From NCBI RefSeq assembly GCF_001458775.1, contig NZ_CZPZ01000032.1, forward strand, positions 169,510-230,428: a DNA stretch of 60,919 bases, in the 5' to 3' direction. The notes beneath the pieces are model-generated. The model had not been told where the DNA came from. It saw nothing but the letters and a program-made list of their open reading frames with translations, and made no database searches. Positions within the stretch are counted from its first letter, which is position 1. Each line of letters starts with the position of its first letter. The DNA is from Candidatus Nitrospira nitrificans (GTDB taxonomy: Bacteria > Nitrospirota > Nitrospiria > Nitrospirales > Nitrospiraceae). A program made the translations under genes and the position numbers. This document shows positions 7,949 to 16,487 of the stretch, piece by piece.

Positions 7949-9079
7949 CTATGCATCTGATGAAGGCGGTTCGATTGGGAAGAGCACCGTGTGGGTGGCA
8001 GAAACTCGGAGTTGGACGGCGGTGCCCTCCTGGTAGACACAGGTTGAGCTCTCGCTGCTGTGGATAATCTGCCCGGACGGGAGCTGGATCGTGTAGAGAT
8101 TTTCAGAGCCCCTGAACTGGCGGGCCACGACCCGGGATTCGGCTGATTTATTGGGTATGAGCTGGATGTCGTCGGGGCGGATCATGACGACGACCCTGCT
8201 TCCCTCGACACTGCCAAGCGTATCGGGGAACTCTCCCAGCTCGGTATGCACCAGACCTTGTTGAATCTGCCCGGTGACAAAGTCGGCCTGGCCCACAAAA
8301 TCGGCTACGAACCGCGTGGCTGGGAGATGATAAATCACCTCCGGCGAATCCATTTGTTCGAGCACTCCCTGATTCAAGACGGCGATGCGGTCCGCCATGG
8401 CGAAGGCTTCGTCATGATCATGCGTCACGAGAATAGTCGTGGTTTTCATCCGGCGTAACAGGGTGTGCACTTCCTGCCGCATACGGCCGGCCATATCAGG
8501 GTCAAGGTTGCTGAACGGCTCATCCAGGAGGAGTAAAACGGGATTTTGCACCAGCGCCCGTGAGAGAGCCACTCGTTGTTGCTGCCCTCCCGACAACTCA
8601 TGCGGGTAGCGTCGGTCGAGCCCTTCGAGACCGGTCAGCCGCAGCATTTCTTGGACGCGACATGCCCGTTCCGCCCGCGACAGATGATGAAGCCCGAAGG
8701 CGATGTTATCGGCGACGCGCAGGTGTGGGAAAAGGGCGTACTCCTGAAAAACCATCCCGATACGACGCTCTTCCGTTGGAATCGTTCCCGAGGAAGAGGA
8801 AATCAATCGGCCCGATAAAAATATTTGTCCGGACCGGACCGGTTCAAACCCGGCGATCGCTCGCAGGACGGTCGTCTTGCCACAGCCGGACGGTCCCAGC
8901 AAGCAGAGAATTTCGCCTTCTCGCGCGGAAAATGAAATCTCACGGATCGCGGGTCTGCTTGGATCATAGGCACAAGACACAGAACGGAGTTCCAAGATAG
9001 AAGAGGCCGGTGGATTGAGGTCGGCGTGCCCTTCGAGCCGGTCGGCATCCGCCTGTGTCCTGTGCAACGGTAGGTTCAT
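7949..9079 (-). CDS. fbpC: Ferric iron ABC transporter ATPase (FbpC-like)
   Basis: A 376-residue ABC ATPase with Walker A GPSGCGKTT, Q-loop FQEYALFPH, signature LSGGQQQRVALSRAL, Walker B LLLLDEPFSNLD and the switch His in ILVTHDHDEA. A C-terminal TOBE-like part follows (about 250-376). It powers the permease encoded just upstream. The track frame could begin at 9139 inside that gene; the ATG at 9079, just after the permease stop at 9087-9089, is more likely. The family also transports thiamine, spermidine or sulphate, but the gene set and the Fur box favour iron. Confidence 0.88.
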   Translation of the reverse strand: MNLPLHRTQADADRLEGHADLNPPASSILELRSVSCAYDPSRPAIREISFSAREGEILCLLGPSGCGKTTVLRAIAGFEPVRSGQIFLSGRLISSSSGTIPTEERRIGMVFQEYALFPHLRVADNIAFGLHHLSRAERACRVQEMLRLTGLEGLDRRYPHELSGGQQQRVALSRALVQNPVLLLLDEPFSNLDPDMAGRMRQEVHTLLRRMKTTTILVTHDHDEAFAMADRIAVLNQGVLEQMDSPEVIYHLPATRFVADFVGQADFVTGQIQQGLVHTELGEFPDTLGSVEGSRVVVMIRPDDIQLIPNKSAESRVVARQFRGSENLYTIQLPSGQIIHSSESSTCVYQEGTAVQLRVSATHTVLFPIEPPSSDA

Positions 9080-9086
9080 AGTCGTT

Positions 9087-10670
9087 TTAGGCGGCCCGCC
9101 AATCACGGGACAGCAACAAGACGAGCGCAGGCAAGCCAACGAGCACGATCAATAAAGCGGATGGGGCTGCCAGCTGATAATACTCTTCACTTGCTTCCAG
9201 CCACACACGGATCGCTAAGGTGTCAAACCCCACCGGTCGCAACAGCAGCGTCGCCGGGAGCTCTTTCATCGTCTGCAAAAAAATCAAGACCCATGCCACG
9301 ATGACCCCGTTGCGAATGAGCGGCAACGTCACGCGGCGCCAGGTCTCCCGAACGGTCAGACCGAGGGTGCGGGCGACTTCTTCAAGATTCGGCGTGATTT
9401 GTTGAATCGAGGGTTCGAGTGATTGGAGGCCGGCCGGAAGATAATGCAGGACATAGGCGACGATCAACACGATGACCGTCCCATAGAAGAACGGCATGAC
9501 GTCGAGAAAGAGGACCAACACCGCCAGCGCAGCGACCGGACCCGGCAAGACATAACCGGCATAGGCGGCTTGCAGACAACCGGTATTGAGCCAGGTCGGT
9601 TTTCGGCTGGCGAGGTAGGCGAGGGGCAGTCCAACCAACACGCCGGCCGTGGCGGCCAAAGTCGATAGAAAGGCACTGTTCCAGACGAAGCCGAAGAACC
9701 GGCCGTCGAGAATCGCCAGGGCCTCCGGGGTCAGGCTCCATGTCACCAGCAGATAGACAGGGATTCCGAAGGCCAAGCCGATTACGGTGGTCAAGCAGGC
9801 CGTCAGTGTTGTCGTGTGCACCCATCCGCATCGGATTCGTTGCGGAGCTCGAAAGCGCCCCGTGGTCTGGTAAAACCGGCTCTTTCGACGGAACCATCGT
9901 TCGGTCAACAAGAACAGGAGCGCCAAGACGACCAATAAGATACTCAAGATACTGGCGGCCTGGTTGTCGGACCGTCCGGTCATCTGCTGAAACACGGCGT
10001 AGGTCAATGTTTGGTAACGCAGCAGAGAGACGGCGCCGAAGTCGGAGACAACGTACAGGATGACGAGGGCGACGCCGGCGACGATGGATGGGCGGAGCAA
10101 CGGGAGCGTGACGAACAGCATTCTCCGAAGTGGTGATGCGCCACAGGTGCGGGCGACTTCTTCAAACGATACGTTGAAGCTCAGAAGCGCACTGCGCGTG
10201 AGCAAGTAGACGAAGGGGAACGTGTCGAGCGCCATCACCAAGGTGACGCCCCAAAAACTTTGGGGCGAGAAGATCCTGGCTTGAGGCCCGGCGACCATCT
10301 GCCAGAGATGCTCTACGGGACCGCCGAACCCCAAGAGATAGTTGTACACATAGGCCAAGACGTAGGTCGGCATGGCGAGCGGCAACACAAGACCGACTTC
10401 CCACAGCCGGCGGCCGGGGAATTCAAATCGTGTCACCATCCAGGCGGTCGATAGACCGAGCACGAGCGTGAGCAAGGCCACGGCGCCCGCCAAGGAAACC
10501 GTATTCCACAACAGTTCCGGGACTCGAGTGGTCCAGAGCCGATGCCACACCGAGAAATCGGCCGACAAGGCGAGGATCGTGACATAGCCGAGCGGCAGCA
10601 GGATAAGCGCCGCGCTGGCCAGGGCGGCGAGTTGGAGCGGAGAAACAGCTGATCGACGTACGGCAATCAC
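9087..10670 (-). CDS. fbpB: Ferric iron ABC transporter permease, two fused permease halves (FbpB-like)
   Basis: A 527-residue inner-membrane protein with about twelve membrane segments and two repeated permease halves. Each half has the EAA loop that contacts the ATPase: FEEVARTCGASPLRRMLFVTLP (about 171-192) and LEEVARTLGLTVRETWRRVTLP (about 435-456). This fused layout is typical of FbpB/SfuB. The start codon is GTG at 10670, 15 bases after the fbpA stop. Confidence 0.92.
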   Translation of the reverse strand: MIAVRRSAVSPLQLAALASAALILLPLGYVTILALSADFSVWHRLWTTRVPELLWNTVSLAGAVALLTLVLGLSTAWMVTRFEFPGRRLWEVGLVLPLAMPTYVLAYVYNYLLGFGGPVEHLWQMVAGPQARIFSPQSFWGVTLVMALDTFPFVYLLTRSALLSFNVSFEEVARTCGASPLRRMLFVTLPLLRPSIVAGVALVILYVVSDFGAVSLLRYQTLTYAVFQQMTGRSDNQAASILSILLVVLALLFLLTERWFRRKSRFYQTTGRFRAPQRIRCGWVHTTTLTACLTTVIGLAFGIPVYLLVTWSLTPEALAILDGRFFGFVWNSAFLSTLAATAGVLVGLPLAYLASRKPTWLNTGCLQAAYAGYVLPGPVAALAVLVLFLDVMPFFYGTVIVLIVAYVLHYLPAGLQSLEPSIQQITPNLEEVARTLGLTVRETWRRVTLPLIRNGVIVAWVLIFLQTMKELPATLLLRPVGFDTLAIRVWLEASEEYYQLAAPSALLIVLVGLPALVLLLSRDWRAA

Positions 10671-10685
10671 GAGGCGCTCGCGGCG

Positions 10686-11753
10686 TTACCGCATCCCGAC
10701 TTGTTCGATGAGCAGCAACGTCGGCTCTCGGAGTTCGGCGAGCTTGGTCAAGGGGACTAAGGCTGCCCGGAAGCTCTTCCGCTCGACCAGTATGGGGTCG
10801 GCCTTCACTTCTGGGTGGAGCGGGTATTCCTTGTCGAGGTCCGCAAACATCTTCTGACCTGCTTGCGCCACGAGAAATTCCACGAGCAATTTGGCGTTTT
10901 CCACACGGGGTGTGTGTTTCAAGATGCCGATCCCCGCCACGTTCATGATGGCCCCCATGCCCCCTTCCTGTTGATCGGGCATGACAACCGCCAGGGGGGC
11001 AGCCGGTTGCGCGGCGAGATGGCGGTAGACGTAATAGTGATTCACGATTCCCATGGCGACCTGACCCTTGGCGACAGCGTCGACGATCTGCGAACTTTTT
11101 TGGTAGACCTGCGTGCCGGCATTGTCCCGAATGCCCTCAAGAAATTTCTTGGTGTGATCGTCGCCGAGGCTGGCTCGGATCACTGAGACGCCTGCCTGCA
11201 GATATTCGCTGCCGGCGTTGGGAACAGCGATCTTGTCTTTCCACATCGGATCAGCCAAGTCCAGCAGCGACTTAATCTGATCAGGCTTCACCAGTGTCGT
11301 GTTGTACACGACGATCCAAAACCGTCCTGACAAGCCGATCCAACTGTTGTCCGCCGCGCGAAATTGAGCAGGAATAGCCCGTTCGACTTCCCGCATGTTC
11401 AACGGGCGAAAGAGTCCCGCCGTGCGGGCCATTTCCAAGCTGCCGGCATCATTGGTGATGAAGGCATCGGCGGGGCTGCGGTCTCCTTCGGCTTTCATCC
11501 GGTTCACCAACTCGGTGGTACCGGAGGAGAGTAACTCGATTTGAATCCCGGTCTTTGCCGTGAAGGCATCCAAGACCGGCTTGATCAATCGTTCAGCCCG
11601 TCCGGAGTAGACGGTCAACTTGTCGGCGGCAGAGGTGACGGTCGGCATGATCAGCCCGAAAAGCATCAGAAAACAGGCGGCTGAAACGCCGAAGGCCCTC
11701 AGTCGACGGGCAAGGGCCGTGGCACGAGAGGAACGGTGTTGGAACAGGCGCAT
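10686..11753 (-). CDS. fbpA: Periplasmic ferric iron-binding protein (FbpA-like)
   Basis: A 355-residue extracellular solute-binding protein. The N-terminus has a basic region, a hydrophobic core and a cleavage site near SAADKLTVYSG. The mature part begins LTVYSGRAERLIKPVLDAF, the usual opening of FbpA/FutA proteins, and later has GIVNHYYVYRH with adjacent Tyr residues of the kind that bind Fe3+. It delivers iron to the permease. It is the first gene of fbpABC, with a Fur-box-like palindrome 44-62 bases upstream. Confidence 0.9.
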   Translation of the reverse strand: MRLFQHRSSRATALARRLRAFGVSAACFLMLFGLIMPTVTSAADKLTVYSGRAERLIKPVLDAFTAKTGIQIELLSSGTTELVNRMKAEGDRSPADAFITNDAGSLEMARTAGLFRPLNMREVERAIPAQFRAADNSWIGLSGRFWIVVYNTTLVKPDQIKSLLDLADPMWKDKIAVPNAGSEYLQAGVSVIRASLGDDHTKKFLEGIRDNAGTQVYQKSSQIVDAVAKGQVAMGIVNHYYVYRHLAAQPAAPLAVVMPDQQEGGMGAIMNVAGIGILKHTPRVENAKLLVEFLVAQAGQKMFADLDKEYPLHPEVKADPILVERKSFRAALVPLTKLAELREPTLLLIEQVGMR

Positions 11754-11796
11754 GATTGAACCTTTTATTTCAATGTTGGGAAGAAGGTGAGGTGAA

Positions 11797-11815
11797 ATTG
11801 ATAAGCCGTCTCAAT
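11797..11815 (-). promoter_or_regulatory. Putative Fur box upstream of fbpA
   Basis: ATTGATAAGCCGTCTCAAT is a near-perfect inverted repeat (ATTGATA / TCTCAAT around five bases), matching the 7-1-7 style Fur operator and the site at 4792. It lies between fur and fbpA, in the expected promoter region of the fbp operon. Confidence 0.6.
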
Positions 11816-11883
11816 ACAAGAATACCAGAAGCCCACCCAGAGGTCAACGCGTGATGCCCCCCCGGAGCAAGCTGCGGGGAGCG

Positions 11884-12315
11884 TCACTGGCGACAGCGGG
11901 AACAGAGACCGTAGAGCTCGAGGCGGTGGGTTTGGATCGTAAAGCCGTTCCGGGAGGCCACCTCTTCCTGGAGGCGCTCAATGTCGCAGTTCTCAAACTC
12001 CACAATCTTTCCGCAGCCGGTGCAAATGAGGTGATCGTGGTGGCCTTTGTGCGAGATGTTGTCGTACTGCGTTTGAGTCCCGAAGTGGCGGGCTTGAGCC
12101 AGACCGGCTTCGCAGAAGAGATTCAGCGTGCGGTAGATGGTTGCCAAACCCAAGTGCGGATCCTTGCGGGCCAGTTGGTGGTACATCTCCTCGGCCGTAA
12201 TATGCTCTTGCTTGAGGAATGCGTCGAGGATCAGTTCACGCTGGCGTGTGAACTTCAGCTGGTGCTTCCCGAGGTGTTCCTTCAGGACACCCATTTCTTT
12301 GACATGTTTGGACAT
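11884..12315 (-). CDS. fur: Ferric uptake regulator
   Basis: A 143-residue Fur-family repressor. The N-terminal winged helix includes KFTRQRELILDAF and the recognition segment LGLATIYRTLNLFCEAGL. The metal-binding core is HKGHHDHLICTGCGKIVEFEN with the His cluster and a CxxC pair; a second CxxC (CSRC) lies near the C-terminus, giving the structural zinc site. It lies upstream of fbpABC on the same strand and should repress the iron operons of this region when Fe2+ is bound. GGAGGAG lies about 14 bases before the ATG, slightly far. Confidence 0.94.
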   Translation of the reverse strand: MSKHVKEMGVLKEHLGKHQLKFTRQRELILDAFLKQEHITAEEMYHQLARKDPHLGLATIYRTLNLFCEAGLAQARHFGTQTQYDNISHKGHHDHLICTGCGKIVEFENCDIERLQEEVASRNGFTIQTHRLELYGLCSRCRQ

Positions 12316-12412
12316 GGTAATGAGGCTGCTCCTCCTGGAGCGGGGATTAAAGACGAAATGAAGCGGCGGGTCAAGAGTGTTTCTGCAAATCGATCTGAAA
12401 ATCCCTCCGCCT

Positions 12413-12442
12413 TTGACGGTTGCGTTTCCGGCTGGCTATAGT
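12413..12442 (+). promoter_or_regulatory. Sigma-70 promoter for the gene at 12470
   Basis: TTGACG at 12413-12418 and TATAGT at 12437-12442 are 18 bases apart. This places transcription start near 12449 and supports the downstream GTG at 12470 as the true translation start. Confidence 0.7.
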
Positions 12443-12469
12443 GAAATCTTCACGCATAGCGAGGAGACC

Positions 12470-13066
12470 GTGAGAACGCCCAACCAGATTGCCGTCGATC
12501 GTGCCCTGCTCCTGTATGTCCTGCAACTCGTTGAGCCACTTGGACAACTGAGCGATGTCAAGCTGCAGCAGCTCTGTTTTCTGTGTGAGCTCCAAACCTT
12601 CGCCAAAGGTCTGAAAGCGTTCCATTTTGAATTCTTTCGCTTTGCGTACGGCGCGTTCAGCAAGGATCTCGATAATGACCTGACCTCCCTCCGCCGGAAA
12701 GGCCGGATCGAAAATTTCACGGTATCGGATCAGGCCAAGGAGGAAGCGATTCCTTTACTCCTGCGTGCAATCAACGGGGTGGAGGCCAATGAAAAGGTCA
12801 AAGACATCCTCGATGCCGTCGTCGCGGCCTATGGACCGCAAGATAGCGGCACGATCACGAATTCCGTCGAGTCGGTTCAGCTGAGCACGCCCCAAGACCC
12901 TGAGCTCAAGATTCCCATTCGCGATATCGTGTTCCACACCACGTTGCTCGTGCCGCATCGGATCGAGGTGCAGGCTGAATTTACGTTGCCTCAGGTTACC
13001 GTCACAAAGCTCAATGCCGTGATGGGGTATGACAGCCGACCTGTCATCGATGCTCAGAGTTGGTAG
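12470..13066 (+). CDS. YwgA/DUF4065-like winged-helix protein (tentative)
   Basis: 198 residues from a GTG start preceded by GAGGAG; a longer frame from 12377 begins upstream of the promoter and is unlikely. The N-terminal region (LLLYVLQLVEPLGQLSDVKL, LQQLCFLCEL, then FRFAYGAFSKDLDNDLTSLRRKGRIE) has the pattern of YwgA or Panacea/DUF4065 proteins: a helical domain with a K-LQ-L-F core and a Y/F-G-P/A-F-S segment. The C-terminal 90 residues are not recognised. Some Panacea proteins are antitoxins, but no toxin gene is adjacent. Its last 13 bases overlap the convergent carboxypeptidase gene. Confidence 0.55.
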   Translation: MRTPNQIAVDRALLLYVLQLVEPLGQLSDVKLQQLCFLCELQTFAKGLKAFHFEFFRFAYGAFSKDLDNDLTSLRRKGRIENFTVSDQAKEEAIPLLLRAINGVEANEKVKDILDAVVAAYGPQDSGTITNSVESVQLSTPQDPELKIPIRDIVFHTTLLVPHRIEVQAEFTLPQVTVTKLNAVMGYDSRPVIDAQSW

Positions 13067-14586
13067 AGCTCGCCGTATTTCTTTTCCACATAGTTGAGAA
13101 AGGGATCGGGACTCACCGTCGATCCCGTCACGCGCTGGGCGAGGTGGGCCGGCGTGAACGTGCGACCCCAACGGTGAATCTTCTGCTCGAGCCACCGGCG
13201 CAAGCTTAACAATCGGCCGGCTGCGATCTCATCCTCCAGTTGCGGGATCTCCAGCTTCGCCTGTTCGAAAAATTGCACGGAGTAGAGGTTGCCCAAGGTA
13301 TAGGTGGGGAAATAGCCGAACGCGCCGAATGACCAGTGCACGTCCTGCAGCACGCCTTCCGCGTCGGAAGGCGGAACGATTCCCAAGTAGTCCTTCATCT
13401 TCTGATTCCAGATCGCCGGCAAGTCCTCGGGTTGAGTCTGGCCTTCCACGAGGGCTTGCTCGATCTCGAACCGCAGCATGATGTGGAGATTGTAGGTCAG
13501 CTCGTCGGCTTCCACGCGAATCAACGATGGCTTGACGCAATTGATCGCGGCATAGAACCGGTCGATCTCCACGCCGCGCAGCTGGTCGTGAAAGGTCTGT
13601 TGTAAAACCGGGTAGAAGAAGCGCCAAAACGGCCGCGAACGTCCCACGCAGTTTTCCCACAGGCGGGACTGACTCTCATGAATACCGAGGGAAACCGAGT
13701 CACCTAACGGAGTGCCGAAATGCCGTTGATCCAATCCTTGATCGTACAGCCCGTGTCCTCCTTCGTGGATGCAACTGAAGAGGCAGGATTGCAATTCATG
13801 TTCATGAACACGGGTGGTCACGCGCACATCAGTCGGATGAAACGATGTGGTGAAGGGATGGGCCGACAGGTCCAGACGGCCACGCTCGAAGTCATATCCC
13901 ATCGCCGTCAAGACCAGCCGTCCGAACTCCAGCTGTCGGGCGTGATCGTAGGAGTGGTGCAAAACGCTATCGTCGATCTGGACCCGGCTCTGGGTGATCT
14001 TTTTGAGCAACGGCACCAGGCGGGCCTTGAGTGCGGCAAACACCGGTCGGAGATTGGCAATGGTCGCGCCTGGTTCATAGACATCCAGCAGGGCGTCATA
14101 GGGCGAGTCGTGATAGCCGAGATATTCGGCTTCTTCGCGCTTGAGCCGGAGTATCGTTCGGAGATTCGGCAAAAACAGAGAGAACATGTTCTTCGTCTTG
14201 GCTTCGGCCCAGACCTGTTGCGCGAGGGAGCATTCACGGCTCAGCGTGACCACGAAATCCGATGGCAGCTTTTGGGCTCGGCTGAAATCCCGCCACACTT
14301 CTCGCAAGAGGGAGCGTGACGGTTCATCCCAGGTCTCACTCCCTTGGTCCGACGCTTGCCCAGTGCCAGGGTCCACCCATTGCGACAAGAGCGATTGCAC
14401 GTCCGGCGAGACCAGCTTCTGATGGGCGATGCCTTGGAGCACGGCGATCTGTTCAGCTCTCGCTTCCCCTCCGCCGACCGGCATGTAGGTTTCCTGATCC
14501 CACGAGAGGACCGAGGCGGCGCTATTGATGCGCTGAATTTCCAGCAGCTTGGCGGTGAGGGGGGCCAACGTGGCGAGTGTTTTCAA
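13054..14586 (-). CDS. Carboxypeptidase Taq, M32 metallopeptidase
   Basis: A 510-residue protein of the normal M32 length. The catalytic motif HEGGH (in CIHEGGHGLYDQGL) is visible, with the N-terminal SVLSWDQETYMP, the middle GDSVSLGIHESQSRLWENCVGRS (third metal ligand Glu in HESQS) and RVEADELTYNLHIMLRFE. It removes C-terminal amino acids in the cytoplasm using a metal ion. It has no signal peptide. It is divergent from the O-methyltransferase and convergent with the gene at 12470. Confidence 0.93.
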   Translation of the reverse strand: MKTLATLAPLTAKLLEIQRINSAASVLSWDQETYMPVGGGEARAEQIAVLQGIAHQKLVSPDVQSLLSQWVDPGTGQASDQGSETWDEPSRSLLREVWRDFSRAQKLPSDFVVTLSRECSLAQQVWAEAKTKNMFSLFLPNLRTILRLKREEAEYLGYHDSPYDALLDVYEPGATIANLRPVFAALKARLVPLLKKITQSRVQIDDSVLHHSYDHARQLEFGRLVLTAMGYDFERGRLDLSAHPFTTSFHPTDVRVTTRVHEHELQSCLFSCIHEGGHGLYDQGLDQRHFGTPLGDSVSLGIHESQSRLWENCVGRSRPFWRFFYPVLQQTFHDQLRGVEIDRFYAAINCVKPSLIRVEADELTYNLHIMLRFEIEQALVEGQTQPEDLPAIWNQKMKDYLGIVPPSDAEGVLQDVHWSFGAFGYFPTYTLGNLYSVQFFEQAKLEIPQLEDEIAAGRLLSLRRWLEQKIHRWGRTFTPAHLAQRVTGSTVSPDPFLNYVEKKYGELYQL

Positions 14587-14691
14587 TTCAACCTCCGGTT
14601 CACTGTGCTAAGATTCGCGTCCGTGATTCGGTCCTCGGGCGCAGTGTACGCAAGGGGCGACGCGTTTTTCAAACCATCCAAGAGAATCCCA

Positions 14692-15336
14692 ATGAACAGA
14701 CTGGTTCCACCCGAAATCGAAGCCTATGCAGAGGCCCATTCCATGTCGGAGTCGTCGGTCTGTCGCGCGCTTCGCGAAGAGACCCATCGGACCATGGAGT
14801 ATCCTCAGATGCTGGTCGGTCCCTTGGAAGGGGCGTTTCTCAAAATGATGACGCAGCTGGTGGGCGCCAAGCGGGTGCTCGAAATCGGGATGTTCACCGG
14901 TTACAGCGCCCTCTGCTTTGCCGAGGCCTTGCCGGCAGATGGAACGGTGATCACCTGCGAGATCAACGAGAAGTCAGCGGCGGTGGCTCGACGGTATTTT
15001 GCGCAGATTCCATTCGGGAACAAGATCAACATTCGGATGGGCCCGGCGCTGGAGACAATGAGGACCCTGACTGATCAATTTGATCTCATCTTCATCGATG
15101 CGGACAAAACCAATTACCTCAATTATTACCGCCGTTCGCTCGATTTGCTCGCTCCCTGGGGGGTGATCTTGATCGACAACGTATTGTGGAGCGGCGAGGT
15201 GTTGACACAACCACCGCCGGATGAATCGACCGCCGCGATTCAGGAACTGAACCGTACCGTCTCAGCCGATTCCCACGTGACCGCCGTACTGGTCACGATT
15301 CGGGACGGAATTTTGGTGGTGAGAAGGGCGAGTTAG
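14692..15336 (+). CDS. Class I SAM-dependent O-methyltransferase (CCoAOMT/YrrM-like)
   Basis: A 214-residue methyltransferase of the caffeoyl-CoA/YrrM type. Motif I is VLEIGMFTGYSALCFAEALP (about 60-79). The family's metal-site residues appear as DLIFIDADKTNYLNYY and VILIDNVLWSGEV. The start at 14692 was chosen for the family-typical N-terminus (MNRLVPPEIEAYAE); the frame is open upstream into the divergent gene. The substrate is unknown. Confidence 0.88.
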   Translation: MNRLVPPEIEAYAEAHSMSESSVCRALREETHRTMEYPQMLVGPLEGAFLKMMTQLVGAKRVLEIGMFTGYSALCFAEALPADGTVITCEINEKSAAVARRYFAQIPFGNKINIRMGPALETMRTLTDQFDLIFIDADKTNYLNYYRRSLDLLAPWGVILIDNVLWSGEVLTQPPPDESTAAIQELNRTVSADSHVTAVLVTIRDGILVVRRAS

Positions 15337-15372
15337 AGCCGGAAAACCAGGCTGAGGGAAGAACAATCCTAT

Positions 15373-15720
15373 TCAAGGCCGCAAGGCGAGCGTAATGCGA
15401 ACCGCATCTTCCACAGCCGCCAGCTCATCGTGGCTTAACGTGTCGATCCTCGACCGCAATCGTGATTTATCCAAAGATCGGATCTGATCGCCCAAGACAC
15501 GAGCCGGCTTGCCGTCAACAACAACCATAGCCTCACCTGGATACAGTGAATCCACGTTGCTGGTAAGCGGCACAACCACGACCCGAGAGCCAAACGTATT
15601 GCAAGAATTATTCGAGACGATTACAGCAGGTCTGGTCTTTTTGACTTCAGATCCGACTGTCGGGTCCAGTACAACCCAGTAGACATCACCTCGACGGGCC
15701 AGCTTTCTCACTCTGGCCAT
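15373..15720 (-). CDS. MazF/PemK-type mRNA endoribonuclease toxin
   Basis: A 115-residue toxin: RRGDVYWVVLDPTVGSEVKKTRPAVIVSNN (residues 9-38) carries the conserved RGD-W and K-TRP-V segments, followed by VVVPLTSN. MazF cleaves single-stranded mRNA at short sites. Its start overlaps the antitoxin stop by 13 bases (15708-15720), the usual coupling of toxin-antitoxin pairs. Confidence 0.92.
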   Translation of the reverse strand: MARVRKLARRGDVYWVVLDPTVGSEVKKTRPAVIVSNNSCNTFGSRVVVVPLTSNVDSLYPGEAMVVVDGKPARVLGDQIRSLDKSRLRSRIDTLSHDELAAVEDAVRITLALRP

Positions 15721-15935
15721 CCTTCGTCCTCCGTGCTTTTCCAGTCATCCTCCAGTTTGGTCCGCCAACTCTCTTTCCGAGCGGCACGATAGGCTGCATC
15801 AAGAGATTTTGTATCGGGATGGAGTTTTGCTCGAACAGCGGAGGAAATGAACGCACTGAGCTTCTTAGGAGGGACTTCCTTCTTGAGTCTCGCGTAGATA
15901 TCGTCGTCCATCGTGATGTTCAGCCGGATAGCCAT
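15708..15935 (-). CDS. MazE-like ribbon-helix-helix antitoxin
   Basis: A 75-residue protein. The N-terminal IRLNITMDDDIYARLKKEV matches a ribbon-helix-helix DNA-binding strand and helix; the acidic, Trp-rich C-terminus (WRTKLEDDWKSTEDEGWPE) is suited to wrap the toxin. It precedes and overlaps the MazF gene and probably represses the operon through the palindrome at 15960. Confidence 0.88.
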   Translation of the reverse strand: MAIRLNITMDDDIYARLKKEVPPKKLSAFISSAVRAKLHPDTKSLDAAYRAARKESWRTKLEDDWKSTEDEGWPE

Positions 15936-15959
15936 GGGTTCTCCTGTGCCATGTAGATG

Positions 15960-15992
15960 CTGTATTGTATACAGGATTCATCATTCTAACAA
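15960..15992 (-). promoter_or_regulatory. Promoter and palindromic operator of the mazEF pair
   Basis: On the minus strand, TTGTTA (15987-15992) and TACAAT (15964-15969) are 17 bases apart. A perfect palindrome, CTGTAT-TGT-ATACAG at 15960-15974, covers the -10 element. This is the expected arrangement for autorepression by the antitoxin. Confidence 0.65.
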
Positions 15993-16487
15993 GACGGACA
16001 ACATTGGTTCCAGCGAAGAACGATCGTGGCCTCAGGCAGGTAGGCCCTGGTTCCGTAACCGCGCCCACTTATGGTATCTGTACGGATATAGATCGTATCT
16101 CGTGTGGTGCCTCATTATGGCGACATGGTCTCATCGCCACCTTCCCTCCTTCTCTCAGCATAGATCCTTGCTCTGTCGGTTCATAGGTCTTTGCACCTGC
16201 TACAGGGAGATAGGGCCACTCTGCTTGGGCGGGCGCTGGTATTACTGAGGGGATGGAGATGAAGGGTGAGGTTTGAGTGAAGAGACTCGCGGGGTGTCGG
16301 GAGCATGAGTAGGATGATCATCTCTTGTCGGCTTGAGGGCAGTGTCGATGTGATCGGCTTCATCTACGATCAGCCCATCCAGATGCTGAGCGACAATCCG
16401 TTGGGTCGGTACTTCCGGCGATTCAACACAAAGACCGTAGGAACCACATGGCCTTCCCTTGTTATGAACGACTCAGTGGAGGAGCGT
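15993..16487. other. Long intergenic stretch upstream of the DUF4231 gene
   Basis: Several open frames exist on both strands but none has a credible ribosome-binding site together with protein-like composition. The frame of the downstream gene is open back to 16305, but the ATG at 16488 has the ribosome-binding site. I see no repeat or RNA gene. Confidence 0.4.
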
